The notes beneath the pieces were generated by a model, which saw only the letters and a program-made list of their open reading frames with translations, was not told where the DNA came from and did no database searches. A DNA stretch of 64,000 bases, from contig NZ_CP094532.1 of assembly GCF_022811685.1 (NCBI RefSeq), forward strand, positions 331,001 through 395,000, read 5' to 3'. The position numbers and the translations under genes are program-made. Origin of the DNA: Chryseobacterium suipulveris (GTDB lineage: Bacteria; Bacteroidota; Bacteroidia; Flavobacteriales; Weeksellaceae). This document shows, in pieces, positions 7,390-16,767 of this stretch (position 1 is its first letter; the number at the start of each line of letters is the position of its first letter).

Positions 7390-10269
7390 ATGAACGTGAA
7401 ATTAAAAGTATTAAGCATTGGAGCAGCTTTTTTTGCCGCCCAAAGTTTATCGGCTCAAGTCGATACGACGCGGGTTCAGCAAATTGACGAAGTTGTTGTA
7501 ATCGGGTATGGAACCCAGAGAAAATCAGACGTTACTTCGTCTGTAAGTACGGTGAAGGGAGATGCAATCGCCAACTTGAATACGCCAACCTTTGAAGCTC
7601 AGCTTGCAGGCCGCTCAACCGGTGTACAAGTTGTAAACAGTACCGGTGATATTGGTCGTGCGCCAACTGTAAGAATTCGAGGGGTAAACTCCATTAGTTC
7701 TGGAACTGCGCCGCTATATGTAATCGATGGTGTTCCTATGTTTTCTGGTGATACTGGAGGTGGAAATACTTATGCCAACGCATTAGGAGATATCAACCCT
7801 TCCGACATTGAGACTATGACCGTTTTGAAAGATGGTGCTGCAACTGCAATTTACGGATCTCGTGCTGCGAACGGGGTAATTTTGATTACTACCAAAAAAG
7901 GTAGAGGCGGAAGATTCTCTGTATCATACAACAATCAGTTCAGTATTGCGAATGTCGTGAAGAAAATTGATCTTCTTCATACACCTGACTTCATAACCAT
8001 CTCAAACGAAAAAGCTGCAGCAGCAGGGACAGTTTGGGCAAGAGGAAATGAATTTGACACCGATTGGCAGGGAGCGGTGCTGAGAACAGGTACTCAAACC
8101 GACCATTTCCTTTCAATGACTGGAGGACTTGGTAAAGGAAACTTCTATACATCATTAGGTTACACGAATCAAGAAGGGGTTATCATGCCAAATGGAATGG
8201 AAAGACTTTCTATCCGAATGAATGCAGACCAGAAAGTAACTGATTTCTTGAAATTGACCACCAATATGTCATATTCAGAAACTGAATATAAAGGTTTGAA
8301 TAACAATTACAACGCGATTTCTGGTGCGATGTTCAGTGCGATCAGACAATTGCCGAACACGCCGATTTATAACCCTGCAACACCAACCGGTTATAACATC
8401 TATACGCAAGGTACAGTAAGCCGGGTGGGTCAGTGGCAAAACCTTATTCCAATCACTAGTGATCTTACAAACATTGCATATATAGTAAGAAATAACAAAT
8501 ACCAGTCAAATCTTTCTCGTTTTATCGGAAGTGTTGCTGCAGACTTAAAAATCACCAGCTGGTTAGATTACAAATTGCAGGTAAGTAAAGACCGTTCAGT
8601 TACTACTGGTTTCCTATACTGGAACAGGGTACACGGAGACGGTTTCTCAAGAGGCGGTTACATTGACAATAACTATTTGAATCTTGACCGTTGGAACATC
8701 CAGAATATTGCGACGTTCAATAAATCATTCAGTGACCATAATTTCAACTTAGTTTTGGTTAATGAATACCAAAAGCAAAGATCTACCAACTTCTACGCTG
8801 ATGGACAAGGATTGTCATCCGATTTCTTTGGGGATATTAACGTAATTACCGGTTCTTATGGAACTCAGTATTCAGGCGGTGGAGCAGCTGAAAACGGGTT
8901 GATTTCATACGCAGCTCGTCTAAGCTATAACTTCGCAAACAAATATTTCATTCAGGGAACGATCAGAAGAGACGGTCTTTCTAAATTACCAACGGCTAAC
9001 AAATGGGGTAATTTCCCAGGAGTTTCCTTAGGATGGACGGTGTCTAACGAAAGTTTTTTGAAAGGAAATACCACATTGTCTGACCTTAAGCTTAGAGCTT
9101 CTTACGGTAAAGTCGGTAATACCGAAATTGGAAACTATGCATATTTAGGTCTATATAGCCCATTCAAATATGCAGATTATAACGGAATTGGATATTCACA
9201 AGCTGGTAACGACCAGTTGATGTGGGAAACAAGTGCCAAGAAAAATATCGGGGCTGATCTCGGTTTCATGAACAACAGGTTTACTTTAACGGCAGATTAC
9301 TTCATCAATGATAACGACGGATTAATCCTAGCAGTTCCTGTGCCTGGATTCTTGGGGATTCCTGGCGGTGTTGTAAACAAGAACATTGGTAGAATGCAAA
9401 ACAAAGGTTGGGAATTCAGTGCAAATGCAGACATCTTAAAAGCTGAGAAATTCTCATGGAATCTTTCAGGAAACGTTACCTTTATTAAGAATGAGGTAAT
9501 GGCGCTTGTTGATGGGAAAGACATCATTCAGTCACAATTTGGTGAAACTGCTTATTTGATCAGAGAAGGCGAATCGCTTAGATCTTTATATGGTTACCAA
9601 TATTGGGGAGTAAACCCAGCAAACGGTAACCCTGTGTACTACAAAGCTGATGGTTCATTGGTGCAGGCAAATATTGCAAACCAAGGATACTACCTTTTTG
9701 ATCCTGCAAACCCTGGAACACTGGGAGCTCAATCTTCCCTGACAAACAACGACAGACAAATTCTTGGAAATATCTTGCCAACGTACTATGGGGCTGTTAA
9801 CTCCACCTTTAAGTATGGTAACTTTGATCTAGGAATCATGGCGAGATTCAGTGGTGGTAACCACATCTTCAATGTGTCGCGAAGAGAGATGCTGAACCAG
9901 GATTTCTACAATAACGGTACTGAAATTTTGGGTAGATGGCAGAGTGCGAGCAACCCTGGAGACGGCTGGACACCAAAACTACACGGAGGTCGTGGAAACT
10001 TCATCAACCTAAATGGTGTAGTTAACTCTCGATTTGTTGAGAAAGGCGATTTCGTGAAAATTGATAACATCACATTAGGATATTCACTTCCTACTAGTAT
10101 GTTGTCGTCGGTTTATCTTACAAAACTCAGAGTGTACGGAGTAGTACAAAACAGCTTCATGTTCACAAAATACAAAGGAATCGATCCTGAAATGGAAATC
10201 AATGGTATGGACTATAACGCTGTACCAAGACAGAGAACGGTTTCTTTAGGTATCAATGCAACTTTCTAA
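7390..10269 (+). CDS. SusC/RagA family TonB-dependent outer-membrane transporter
   Basis: Imports large nutrients (glycans or peptides) across the outer membrane using TonB energy. The 959 residues start with a signal peptide ending near AQSLSAQ, followed at once by the TonB-box-like DEVVVIGYGTQ and the plug domain (about 45-170). The plug carries [12 protein letters not shown] and the RagA signature [20 protein letters not shown]. The 22-strand barrel ends in a terminal Phe (INATF). The usual N-terminal carboxypeptidase-regulatory-like domain is missing, as in many flavobacterial SusC proteins. Its SusD partner starts 10 bp downstream. No glycoside hydrolase or regulator is adjacent, so the substrate cannot be predicted. 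Confidence 0.93.
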   Translation: MNVKLKVLSIGAAFFAAQSLSAQVDTTRVQQIDEVVVIGYGTQRKSDVTSSVSTVKGDAIANLNTPTFEAQLAGRSTGVQVVNSTGDIGRAPTVRIRGVNSISSGTAPLYVIDGVPMFSGDTGGGNTYANALGDINPSDIETMTVLKDGAATAIYGSRAANGVILITTKKGRGGRFSVSYNNQFSIANVVKKIDLLHTPDFITISNEKAAAAGTVWARGNEFDTDWQGAVLRTGTQTDHFLSMTGGLGKGNFYTSLGYTNQEGVIMPNGMERLSIRMNADQKVTDFLKLTTNMSYSETEYKGLNNNYNAISGAMFSAIRQLPNTPIYNPATPTGYNIYTQGTVSRVGQWQNLIPITSDLTNIAYIVRNNKYQSNLSRFIGSVAADLKITSWLDYKLQVSKDRSVTTGFLYWNRVHGDGFSRGGYIDNNYLNLDRWNIQNIATFNKSFSDHNFNLVLVNEYQKQRSTNFYADGQGLSSDFFGDINVITGSYGTQYSGGGAAENGLISYAARLSYNFANKYFIQGTIRRDGLSKLPTANKWGNFPGVSLGWTVSNESFLKGNTTLSDLKLRASYGKVGNTEIGNYAYLGLYSPFKYADYNGIGYSQAGNDQLMWETSAKKNIGADLGFMNNRFTLTADYFINDNDGLILAVPVPGFLGIPGGVVNKNIGRMQNKGWEFSANADILKAEKFSWNLSGNVTFIKNEVMALVDGKDIIQSQFGETAYLIREGESLRSLYGYQYWGVNPANGNPVYYKADGSLVQANIANQGYYLFDPANPGTLGAQSSLTNNDRQILGNILPTYYGAVNSTFKYGNFDLGIMARFSGGNHIFNVSRREMLNQDFYNNGTEILGRWQSASNPGDGWTPKLHGGRGNFINLNGVVNSRFVEKGDFVKIDNITLGYSLPTSMLSSVYLTKLRVYGVVQNSFMFTKYKGIDPEMEINGMDYNAVPRQRTVSLGINATF

Positions 10270-10279
10270 AAAAAATCAT

Positions 10280-11872
10280 ATGAAAATACTTAATATTAAA
10301 AAGAAAACTCTTTTTATTCCTTTAATGGTTGCCTTAATGGCATTGACAGGGTGTACAAGAGAAAATGTACTCGAATTACAACCTTATAACCAGATCAGTG
10401 AAGATGCAGCTTTTTCAACTAAGGAAAATATCATCCTTTCGGTGAATGGTATGTATCAAGCGGCTCAGGTTGGTATGTATAACTTTGAGAACCCTTCTCA
10501 ATCGGGAAGAGGGTATCTCTTTGGAGCTGCTATTTTCCAGCAGAACGATATGCGTGGGGAAGATATGGTGAATACAGCAGCTTTCTATGCAATTACCTAT
10601 ACAGGAACGTGGGATCCTTCAGGTGCCCTAAATACTGTTTATTACTGGGTAGATACCTACAAGTTAATCAACCGTGCAAACCTTGTAATCGAGGGGGTAG
10701 GTAAAGCGATTCAGAATGGTGTTATCTCTCAAGCGGAAGGAAACGACTATATCGGTCAAGCATTGTTTTTCAGAGCTTTCAGCTATTATGAATTGAACAA
10801 TTTCTTTTCTAGACCTTACAAGCATACTCCTGACGCATCGCATATGGGAATGCCGTATCTATTGAAACCAAGCAACACTCTAGCGTCAATTGACGAGAAT
10901 TCACAGATTGGTCGTGGATCGGTTGCTTCGAACTATGCTCAGATTATTGCCGACCTTGATCAGGCGGAATCTTTGACGGCTTCCAAAACAACCAGATCTG
11001 TAAAGAATGGTATTGTGTATGCGTCTAAAGAAGCAGCTATCGCTTTGAAAACGAGAGTTTATATGACCAAAGGTGACTATGCTAAAGTGATTACTGAAGC
11101 TAACAAACTAAATGGACTTTATACATTGACAGCTGATCCAAACGGACCATTTGCGAACAATTATGGAAATACTGAAAGTATTTTCTCATTAGAGAATTCT
11201 GCAACAAACAATCCGGGGGTAAACGGAGCGTTGCCTTCACAATACAACGGTAGAGCGCTTATCGCGGTAAGCCCCATCATCTGGAATCAGCCAGGATGGT
11301 TGGCAACCGATAAAAGAAGAGGACCTAACTTGATTAGAACAGTGACTAACGCTGCATCGCAGCCACAATTCTTACTGACAAACAAGTACAAGGACACTTC
11401 GACTTTGACCGATGCGTCGCCACTTATCAGATATGCTGAGGTATTATTGAACAGAGCAGAGGCAAAAGCAAGATTGGGGGATGCTACCTATTTGGCAGAT
11501 CTAAACGCTGTGAGAAACAGATCTCTTGCAAATCCTGCAACGGAGCAGTATACTGCTTTTAATACTGCTGCGGATGCTGTGAAAGCAATCCTTTTGGAAA
11601 GAAGAATCGAGTTTCTTGGCGAAGGTCAAAGATGGAACACCATTCAGCGTCTCCAACATGATGATCTCGCACCAATTGCTGGAATTCCTGCGAAGTACCG
11701 TAACGGACAAAACCCTACATGGGCTGACTATCAAATTGGAACACCTTATGTGATCAAACCAACTGATGTGCCTGCAATTCCTTATTCTGATTTCAAATTT
11801 GTTTGGCCAATTCCAACAATTGAAACCAGCTCAAATCCAGTTCTTGCTGCACAGCAGAACCCTGGTTATTAA
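10280..11872 (+). CDS. SusD/RagB family nutrient-binding outer-membrane lipoprotein
   Basis: Surface lipoprotein that forms the lid on its SusC partner and captures substrate. The frame opens 24 bp earlier, overlapping the end of susC. The second Met, which begins MKILNIKKK and runs straight into a lipoprotein signal with lipobox LTGC, is the better start. The mature part has the SusD TPR-like N-terminal half (about 40-300). The C-terminal half has the hallmark RYAEVLLNRAEAKARLGD and a closing EFLGEGQRWNTIQRL motif. It lies between susC and a strong terminator, so the two form one transcript. Confidence 0.92.
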   Translation: MKILNIKKKTLFIPLMVALMALTGCTRENVLELQPYNQISEDAAFSTKENIILSVNGMYQAAQVGMYNFENPSQSGRGYLFGAAIFQQNDMRGEDMVNTAAFYAITYTGTWDPSGALNTVYYWVDTYKLINRANLVIEGVGKAIQNGVISQAEGNDYIGQALFFRAFSYYELNNFFSRPYKHTPDASHMGMPYLLKPSNTLASIDENSQIGRGSVASNYAQIIADLDQAESLTASKTTRSVKNGIVYASKEAAIALKTRVYMTKGDYAKVITEANKLNGLYTLTADPNGPFANNYGNTESIFSLENSATNNPGVNGALPSQYNGRALIAVSPIIWNQPGWLATDKRRGPNLIRTVTNAASQPQFLLTNKYKDTSTLTDASPLIRYAEVLLNRAEAKARLGDATYLADLNAVRNRSLANPATEQYTAFNTAADAVKAILLERRIEFLGEGQRWNTIQRLQHDDLAPIAGIPAKYRNGQNPTWADYQIGTPYVIKPTDVPAIPYSDFKFVWPIPTIETSSNPVLAAQQNPGY

Positions 11873-11911
11873 TTTAGATATCAATCAAAACGAATATCAA
11901 TTAAATTTTTT

Positions 11912-11947
11912 ACAAACCGCGTCTTCTGGCGCGGTTTGTTTTTTTAT
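11912..11947 (+). terminator. Terminator after the first SusC/SusD pair
   Basis: ACAAACCGCG pairs with CGCGGTTTGT (10-bp stem) and is followed by a T8 run. Confidence 0.92.
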
Positions 11948-12087
11948 TTGGTGGGCTGGCTCCTATTGCCTCTTTTTGGGAATAATTCTTGCCGTCTTCG
12001 ATCAGTTCAAATTTTACAAAATTTCCTCTGTTTTGGTAAAGATGCGCTAAAGAGTTCAAAAAAATGTTCCATATCTGCAAATTCAAG

Positions 12088-12118
12088 TTGCATATCTTAA
12101 AAAAAATCAACATATTTG
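12088..12118 (+). promoter_or_regulatory. Promoter of the second SusC/SusD pair
   Basis: TTG (12088-12090), 20 bp, then CATATTTG (12111-12118), the same -7 variant as the first pair. The leader up to the ATG at 12146 (AAATATTAAATAGTGTTAAT) parallels that of the first pair. Confidence 0.7.
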
Positions 12119-12145
12119 TCGCATTAAATATTAAATAGTGTTAAT

Positions 12146-15112
12146 ATGAATGTAAAATTACGAGTTTTAAGTATGGGCGTTCTGTTTTTTGCAGGCCATA
12201 CAGTGATGGCTCAAAAAGCAAAGAGAGATACAGCGACTAAAACTACTGAGATTCAGGAAGTAGTCCTGATCGGTGGTATCAAGCTGGATCCCGCACAGAA
12301 AGTGGGTTCATATAATGTGGTTTCCAAGGCGAATTTCGAATCTACTCCGTTTTCATCAGTGGATGAGGTATTGAATGGTCGTGTTGCCGGGCTCAACTTT
12401 TCATCTGCTAGTGGTGACCCAGGTTCCTCCAATATGATTACGGTGAGAGGGGTGAGTTCAATGATTGGAACACCAAACCCGCTTTATGTGATTGATGGTG
12501 TGGTAGTTGGAAAAGGATCAGATAACGCATCCATGATGGAGTCCTGGAACCCGCTTTCTTCAATTGATAACAATGCAATTGAAAGTGTTTCGGTGCTGAA
12601 AGACGCATCCGCAACTGCACTGTATGGCTCCAGAGGTGCAAACGGTGTGATTTTGATTACCACAAAGAAAGGAAGGTATAACCAGAGAAGTAGATTCGAG
12701 TTTTCTACAGAAACAGGAGTGCAAAGCCGTGCGCATGATAAAATGCAGTTGATGAACGGTGACGAATATTTGAAATATGGGGGGATTTTGATGTGGAACT
12801 CGCAAGGAACGGCTGCACTTCCAGGTGTCACTTTCAATACGCTGCAGGACGCAACTGATTATTATTTGAATAATTATATTCCGGATACGGAGCCGATTAA
12901 GCAAAGCCGTAATTTTACTAACTGGACAAAAGAAGTCAACAGATCTACTTCGATGGTAAACACGTATAACTTCGCGGCAAGCGGAGGTGGGGAGAATACT
13001 TCTTTCCGAATTGGAGGATCTTATTATCAAAACGAACCTTTGGTAAAGTCATCTTCATTTGACAGAATCAGTGTGAATACGGCGGTAGATCATAAAGCTT
13101 CTGATAAACTGAAATTTGGTCTTAATTTGAATTATTCAAATATTAAAAGAAGGACCTATTTTGGAGGTAGAGCTTCTGCTAACCCGGTTACTTCTACCAT
13201 TATGCTTTCACCATGGAGATCAGTATATATCGACGGAAAATTCAACCAGGAATCGTGGCCGCTTGATGCTAATGAAATGACGAAAGGCTTTAACCCAGTA
13301 TCTATTCTTCAGAACACTGGCCAAAAATCAAGTATCAACTCCATCATCGGATCTGTTAATATGGATTACCAGTTTGTGAAAAATGTTTACTTTAATTCAC
13401 TTTATGGTGTTCAGGCACAATTTATGAAAGAACTGCAGTGGGGAGCAAAAGGACATCCGGTTTATATTGGAATGACGGACGATCAAGGTTTTCTTGGTGA
13501 TGCGCGAACCACTATCCTCGACTGGAACTGGTCCAATACCTTAAGTTACCGTAATGTTTTCGCAGGAAGACACGACCTTCAGGCGTATTTGGGAATGGAA
13601 TATCAAGACCATTATTACGATAATCTTTACGGATTTACTTTAACCATGAATGATCCAAGACCATATTTTGGTTTTGCGGACAATCAGCGTTTGTCCAACA
13701 TAGATTACAGATGGAAGCAGATTTCCTATTTCTCGCGTTTGAACTATACACTCGACAGAAAATATACCCTTTCTGCACAGTTTAGAAGGGATGGTAACTC
13801 TACACTGGGAACAGAAAAATTCGGTAATTTTTGGTCAATCGGAGGTTCATGGAATGTGATGAACGAAACATTTGCACCAAAAGCTTTTTCAACATTAAAC
13901 CTGCGAGCAAGCTACGGTATTTTAGGAAATATACCTTATGCTGATCAATGGGGATTACAGTATAATGCATATCCAACTCTTACTTATAATTCTACCGGTG
14001 GTTGGGGTGAAACAAGTGGGAATGGAGGAATTGGTTCCCCAGGAAACCCAGGCTTAGGTTGGGAAGAAGCAGCACACCTTGATGTAGGAGCAGATATTGG
14101 TTTCTTTAATGACCGTCTTAAGTTTTCAATGGATTATTATGATAAGCTGACAAGTAAGGCGATTTTCGAGATTTATCCTGCTTTAGAAGCAGGAGGACCT
14201 AACTCTTATTTTGGAAATGTAGGAGACATCCGCAACAGAGGTTTTGAAATGGTAATTGATGCTATCCCCGTAAGAACTGACAACTTCAGATGGTCAATCA
14301 ATGCTAATGGATCCTATGGTAAATCTATTGTAGAAAAACTTAACGTGGATTTGGTTGAATTTGGTGGTGATACCTCTGATGGAAGTAATGAGTTGGTTGC
14401 AATGGCTCCGGGACATCTGTTAGGAGAATATTATACATGGTTATGGGCGGGTGTAGCTCAGCAGGACGATCCTAGTAAAGGAATTAAAGCTGGGGACGCT
14501 CTGTGGTATACAGACGGAACCCAGACCGATGTTACCAATGTTAAAACACAGGCAGAAAAAGCTTGGATGGGTAAAAACGCATTCCCGACTTATAATGTTG
14601 GTTTAACAAATGAATTCAAGTATAAAAATGTAAGTTTAAGCTTCATGCTTTCTGGTCAGTTCGATTTTTATGTACAGAACGGGGTACATTCTTATACCAT
14701 TCACGATGGACGGTTCCCGAACAGAAACCAGATTACAGATGCACTGTATGATAGCTGGACAGATGCTCCGGGCGCAGAAAACTACAGCCAGAATAATCCA
14801 AAAGCAATTCTCAACAACCCAAGTCAATCAAGACTGGAATCATCAAGATTTATCAATAAAGGTGATCATATCCGATTGAAAGAAATGCGTCTTGCTTATT
14901 CTTTCGGTAGCCAGTTTAAAGAAGCGACCGGGCTCAACAATCTTACCGTTTATTTAAGAGGAACTAACTTGTTGACATGGGTTTTCGATAAAGATTTGAA
15001 TTATGATCCGGAATCAACTTCCAACTCCTGGTCATGGGTAGGAAAAGGAAGATATTGGTATTCTTCACCGGTACTCAAAACTATTTCTATGGGAATTCAA
15101 ATCGGCTTCTAA
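12146..15112 (+). CDS. SusC/RagA family TonB-dependent outer-membrane transporter (second pair)
   Basis: Paralogue of the transporter at 7390. The first residues ([11 protein letters not shown]) match the other copy (MNVKLKVLSIG) almost exactly, while the barrels diverge, pointing to duplication with a conserved expression and export module. The 988 residues comprise a signal peptide ending near MAQ, a TonB-box-like [10 protein letters not shown], and a plug with [14 protein letters not shown] and [19 protein letters not shown]. The barrel ends in GIQIGF with terminal Phe. There is again no carboxypeptidase-regulatory-like domain. Followed after 18 bp by its own susD. Substrate unknown. Confidence 0.93.
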   Translation: MNVKLRVLSMGVLFFAGHTVMAQKAKRDTATKTTEIQEVVLIGGIKLDPAQKVGSYNVVSKANFESTPFSSVDEVLNGRVAGLNFSSASGDPGSSNMITVRGVSSMIGTPNPLYVIDGVVVGKGSDNASMMESWNPLSSIDNNAIESVSVLKDASATALYGSRGANGVILITTKKGRYNQRSRFEFSTETGVQSRAHDKMQLMNGDEYLKYGGILMWNSQGTAALPGVTFNTLQDATDYYLNNYIPDTEPIKQSRNFTNWTKEVNRSTSMVNTYNFAASGGGENTSFRIGGSYYQNEPLVKSSSFDRISVNTAVDHKASDKLKFGLNLNYSNIKRRTYFGGRASANPVTSTIMLSPWRSVYIDGKFNQESWPLDANEMTKGFNPVSILQNTGQKSSINSIIGSVNMDYQFVKNVYFNSLYGVQAQFMKELQWGAKGHPVYIGMTDDQGFLGDARTTILDWNWSNTLSYRNVFAGRHDLQAYLGMEYQDHYYDNLYGFTLTMNDPRPYFGFADNQRLSNIDYRWKQISYFSRLNYTLDRKYTLSAQFRRDGNSTLGTEKFGNFWSIGGSWNVMNETFAPKAFSTLNLRASYGILGNIPYADQWGLQYNAYPTLTYNSTGGWGETSGNGGIGSPGNPGLGWEEAAHLDVGADIGFFNDRLKFSMDYYDKLTSKAIFEIYPALEAGGPNSYFGNVGDIRNRGFEMVIDAIPVRTDNFRWSINANGSYGKSIVEKLNVDLVEFGGDTSDGSNELVAMAPGHLLGEYYTWLWAGVAQQDDPSKGIKAGDALWYTDGTQTDVTNVKTQAEKAWMGKNAFPTYNVGLTNEFKYKNVSLSFMLSGQFDFYVQNGVHSYTIHDGRFPNRNQITDALYDSWTDAPGAENYSQNNPKAILNNPSQSRLESSRFINKGDHIRLKEMRLAYSFGSQFKEATGLNNLTVYLRGTNLLTWVFDKDLNYDPESTSNSWSWVGKGRYWYSSPVLKTISMGIQIGF

Positions 15113-15130
15113 TAACAAAAATAAATTACA

Positions 15131-16681
15131 ATGAAAAAATATTTTTTTATATTATCTGCATTAGTTCTTACCCTCACGAATAACTCGTGTAGTGAGAGGG
15201 AATTAGAAATGTTTCCGCCCTATGCAGATGCAATAGACGACATTCAGACAGAATCTCAGTTGCAGATGTTGCTTAATGGAGGTTACATTTCGCTCAGTTC
15301 AGTGAATGTTTACGGAACAAAAGCGATGATTTTTGGTGATTTGATGGGCGATAATATGTTTGTTAATACTAACCCGTCATTCCTGGCAACGTATAATTAT
15401 AACTTCAACGCAAGTCAGCAAGGAGATTTTGGGGGGTTATACGGTACCTTGTATGATGCAATTGGCAAGTGTAATCTTGTCATCAATAACACTTCTGTCC
15501 CATCCACCGCAAATGTAGTACGCCAAAAAGCTGAAGCAAGAACACTAAGAGCTTTTGCATACTTTACTTTGGTAAGATTCTATTCTCCTACACCAACCTC
15601 AGGACAGAATCAGGAATTTGGTGTTCCGTTAGTTTTAGGGAATTATGATGTTAATATCCAACCGGCGAGAGCTACAGTAGCACAGGTATATGACCAGATT
15701 ATCGAAGATTTAAAAGAAGGTATTGCTCATGGTGCATCCGAAGGGAAAAAAGTAATCCTTACCCAAACTGCAGCAAAACTAATATTATCTAAAGTGTATC
15801 TTACAAGAAGAGCGGCAGGTGATGCAGATTTGGCACTTCAGCTTTCTAATGATATCATTAATAATTCTCCAGGAATTTACGGACCAATTGATGCGACAGC
15901 TAAAGTGAAGCCATGTAACACTACTTCCCCAACAAACCCAACCAAATACCAACAGTATTTTGCAGGAATGGAAGATATTGATACTCCAGCTACGGAAACT
16001 TGCCAGGGGCAAACACTCAACTATACGATTCCCGGTGCCGAAAATCACCGCGAAACCGTTTGGGAACTTGATGTAAATACTGAGACTGCCTTAAGAACTG
16101 GTATTGGGGCTAATATTGCGATCCCTGCTTACTACTACCGGTTAGATTCTAAGAAAGCTTTTCTTTTTAATGAAACTTTCTATAACTCTTTTGCTGCAAC
16201 AGATGTAAGAAGAGGTCCTGTATCGGCTTCAAGTTTACTGACGCAAAGTGGTGTTCCGGCTGCTGACAGTCCCAAAGGTTATTGGACAAATAAACACCCG
16301 CAAATTACCAAAGAAGGGCGTTATTTGAGAAATATCAAAATGCTTAGATTCTCCGAAGCTTACCTTAACAGAATTGAAGCGTTATATCTTACAGGACAAA
16401 ATGCGCTTGCTCTTACAGAACTTAACGCATTCGCTGCAAGCCGAAACGGTTCTTTATATACAGGAACAGATTTGCTTCAGGACATTCTTGCAGAAAGAAG
16501 CAAAGAGTTTTACGGCGAAGGTCAGAGATTTCACGATATCAAAAGGTATAATCTGCCTTTAGAAAGACCTTCTAACTGTGCGACTTGCTCCATCCCGGCT
16601 AATGATAAATTATTCGTTATTCCGGTTTCACAGGGAGCTTTAAATAGTAACGCAAACCTTACGCAGTATCCTGGTTGGTAA
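15131..16681 (+). CDS. SusD/RagB family nutrient-binding lipoprotein (second pair)
   Basis: Partner lipoprotein of the SusC at 12146. The 516 residues begin with a lipoprotein signal whose Cys lies in the unusual lipobox TNNSC (about residue 20). The SusD fold is indicated by RTLRAFAYFTLVRFYSPTP in the N-terminal half and RNIKMLRFSEAYLNRIEALY in the C-terminal half. SKEFYGEGQRFHDIKRYNLP lies near the end. An internal Cys pair (CATC, near 480) may form a disulphide in the periplasm or on the surface. It is closed by a strong terminator 22 bp after the stop. Confidence 0.9.
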   Translation: MKKYFFILSALVLTLTNNSCSERELEMFPPYADAIDDIQTESQLQMLLNGGYISLSSVNVYGTKAMIFGDLMGDNMFVNTNPSFLATYNYNFNASQQGDFGGLYGTLYDAIGKCNLVINNTSVPSTANVVRQKAEARTLRAFAYFTLVRFYSPTPTSGQNQEFGVPLVLGNYDVNIQPARATVAQVYDQIIEDLKEGIAHGASEGKKVILTQTAAKLILSKVYLTRRAAGDADLALQLSNDIINNSPGIYGPIDATAKVKPCNTTSPTNPTKYQQYFAGMEDIDTPATETCQGQTLNYTIPGAENHRETVWELDVNTETALRTGIGANIAIPAYYYRLDSKKAFLFNETFYNSFAATDVRRGPVSASSLLTQSGVPAADSPKGYWTNKHPQITKEGRYLRNIKMLRFSEAYLNRIEALYLTGQNALALTELNAFAASRNGSLYTGTDLLQDILAERSKEFYGEGQRFHDIKRYNLPLERPSNCATCSIPANDKLFVIPVSQGALNSNANLTQYPGW

Positions 16682-16702
16682 TAATCCTGAAACTAGATAA
16701 TC

Positions 16703-16727
16703 AACCCTGCTTCGGCAGGGTTTTTAT
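16703..16727 (+). terminator. Terminator after the second SusC/SusD pair
   Basis: ACCCTGC and GCAGGGT pair around a TTCG tetraloop, followed by a T run. Confidence 0.92.
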
Positions 16728-16742
16728 TTTCCCCATATTTCT

Positions 16743-16750
16743 TACATTTG
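16743..16750 (+). promoter_or_regulatory. -7 element for the porin gene
   Basis: TACATTTG matches TAnnTTTG and lies 17 bp before the ATG at 16768, giving a very short leader. The -33 position is only T-rich. It supports the ATG at 16768 over the longer open frame. Confidence 0.55.
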
Positions 16751-16767
16751 TACACCAAAGAAAGAAA

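Noticed and set aside
10256..10279. Earlier ATG for the first susD
   Set aside because: It would overlap susC and add a hydrophilic segment before a normal lipoprotein signal; the Met at 10280 fits better.
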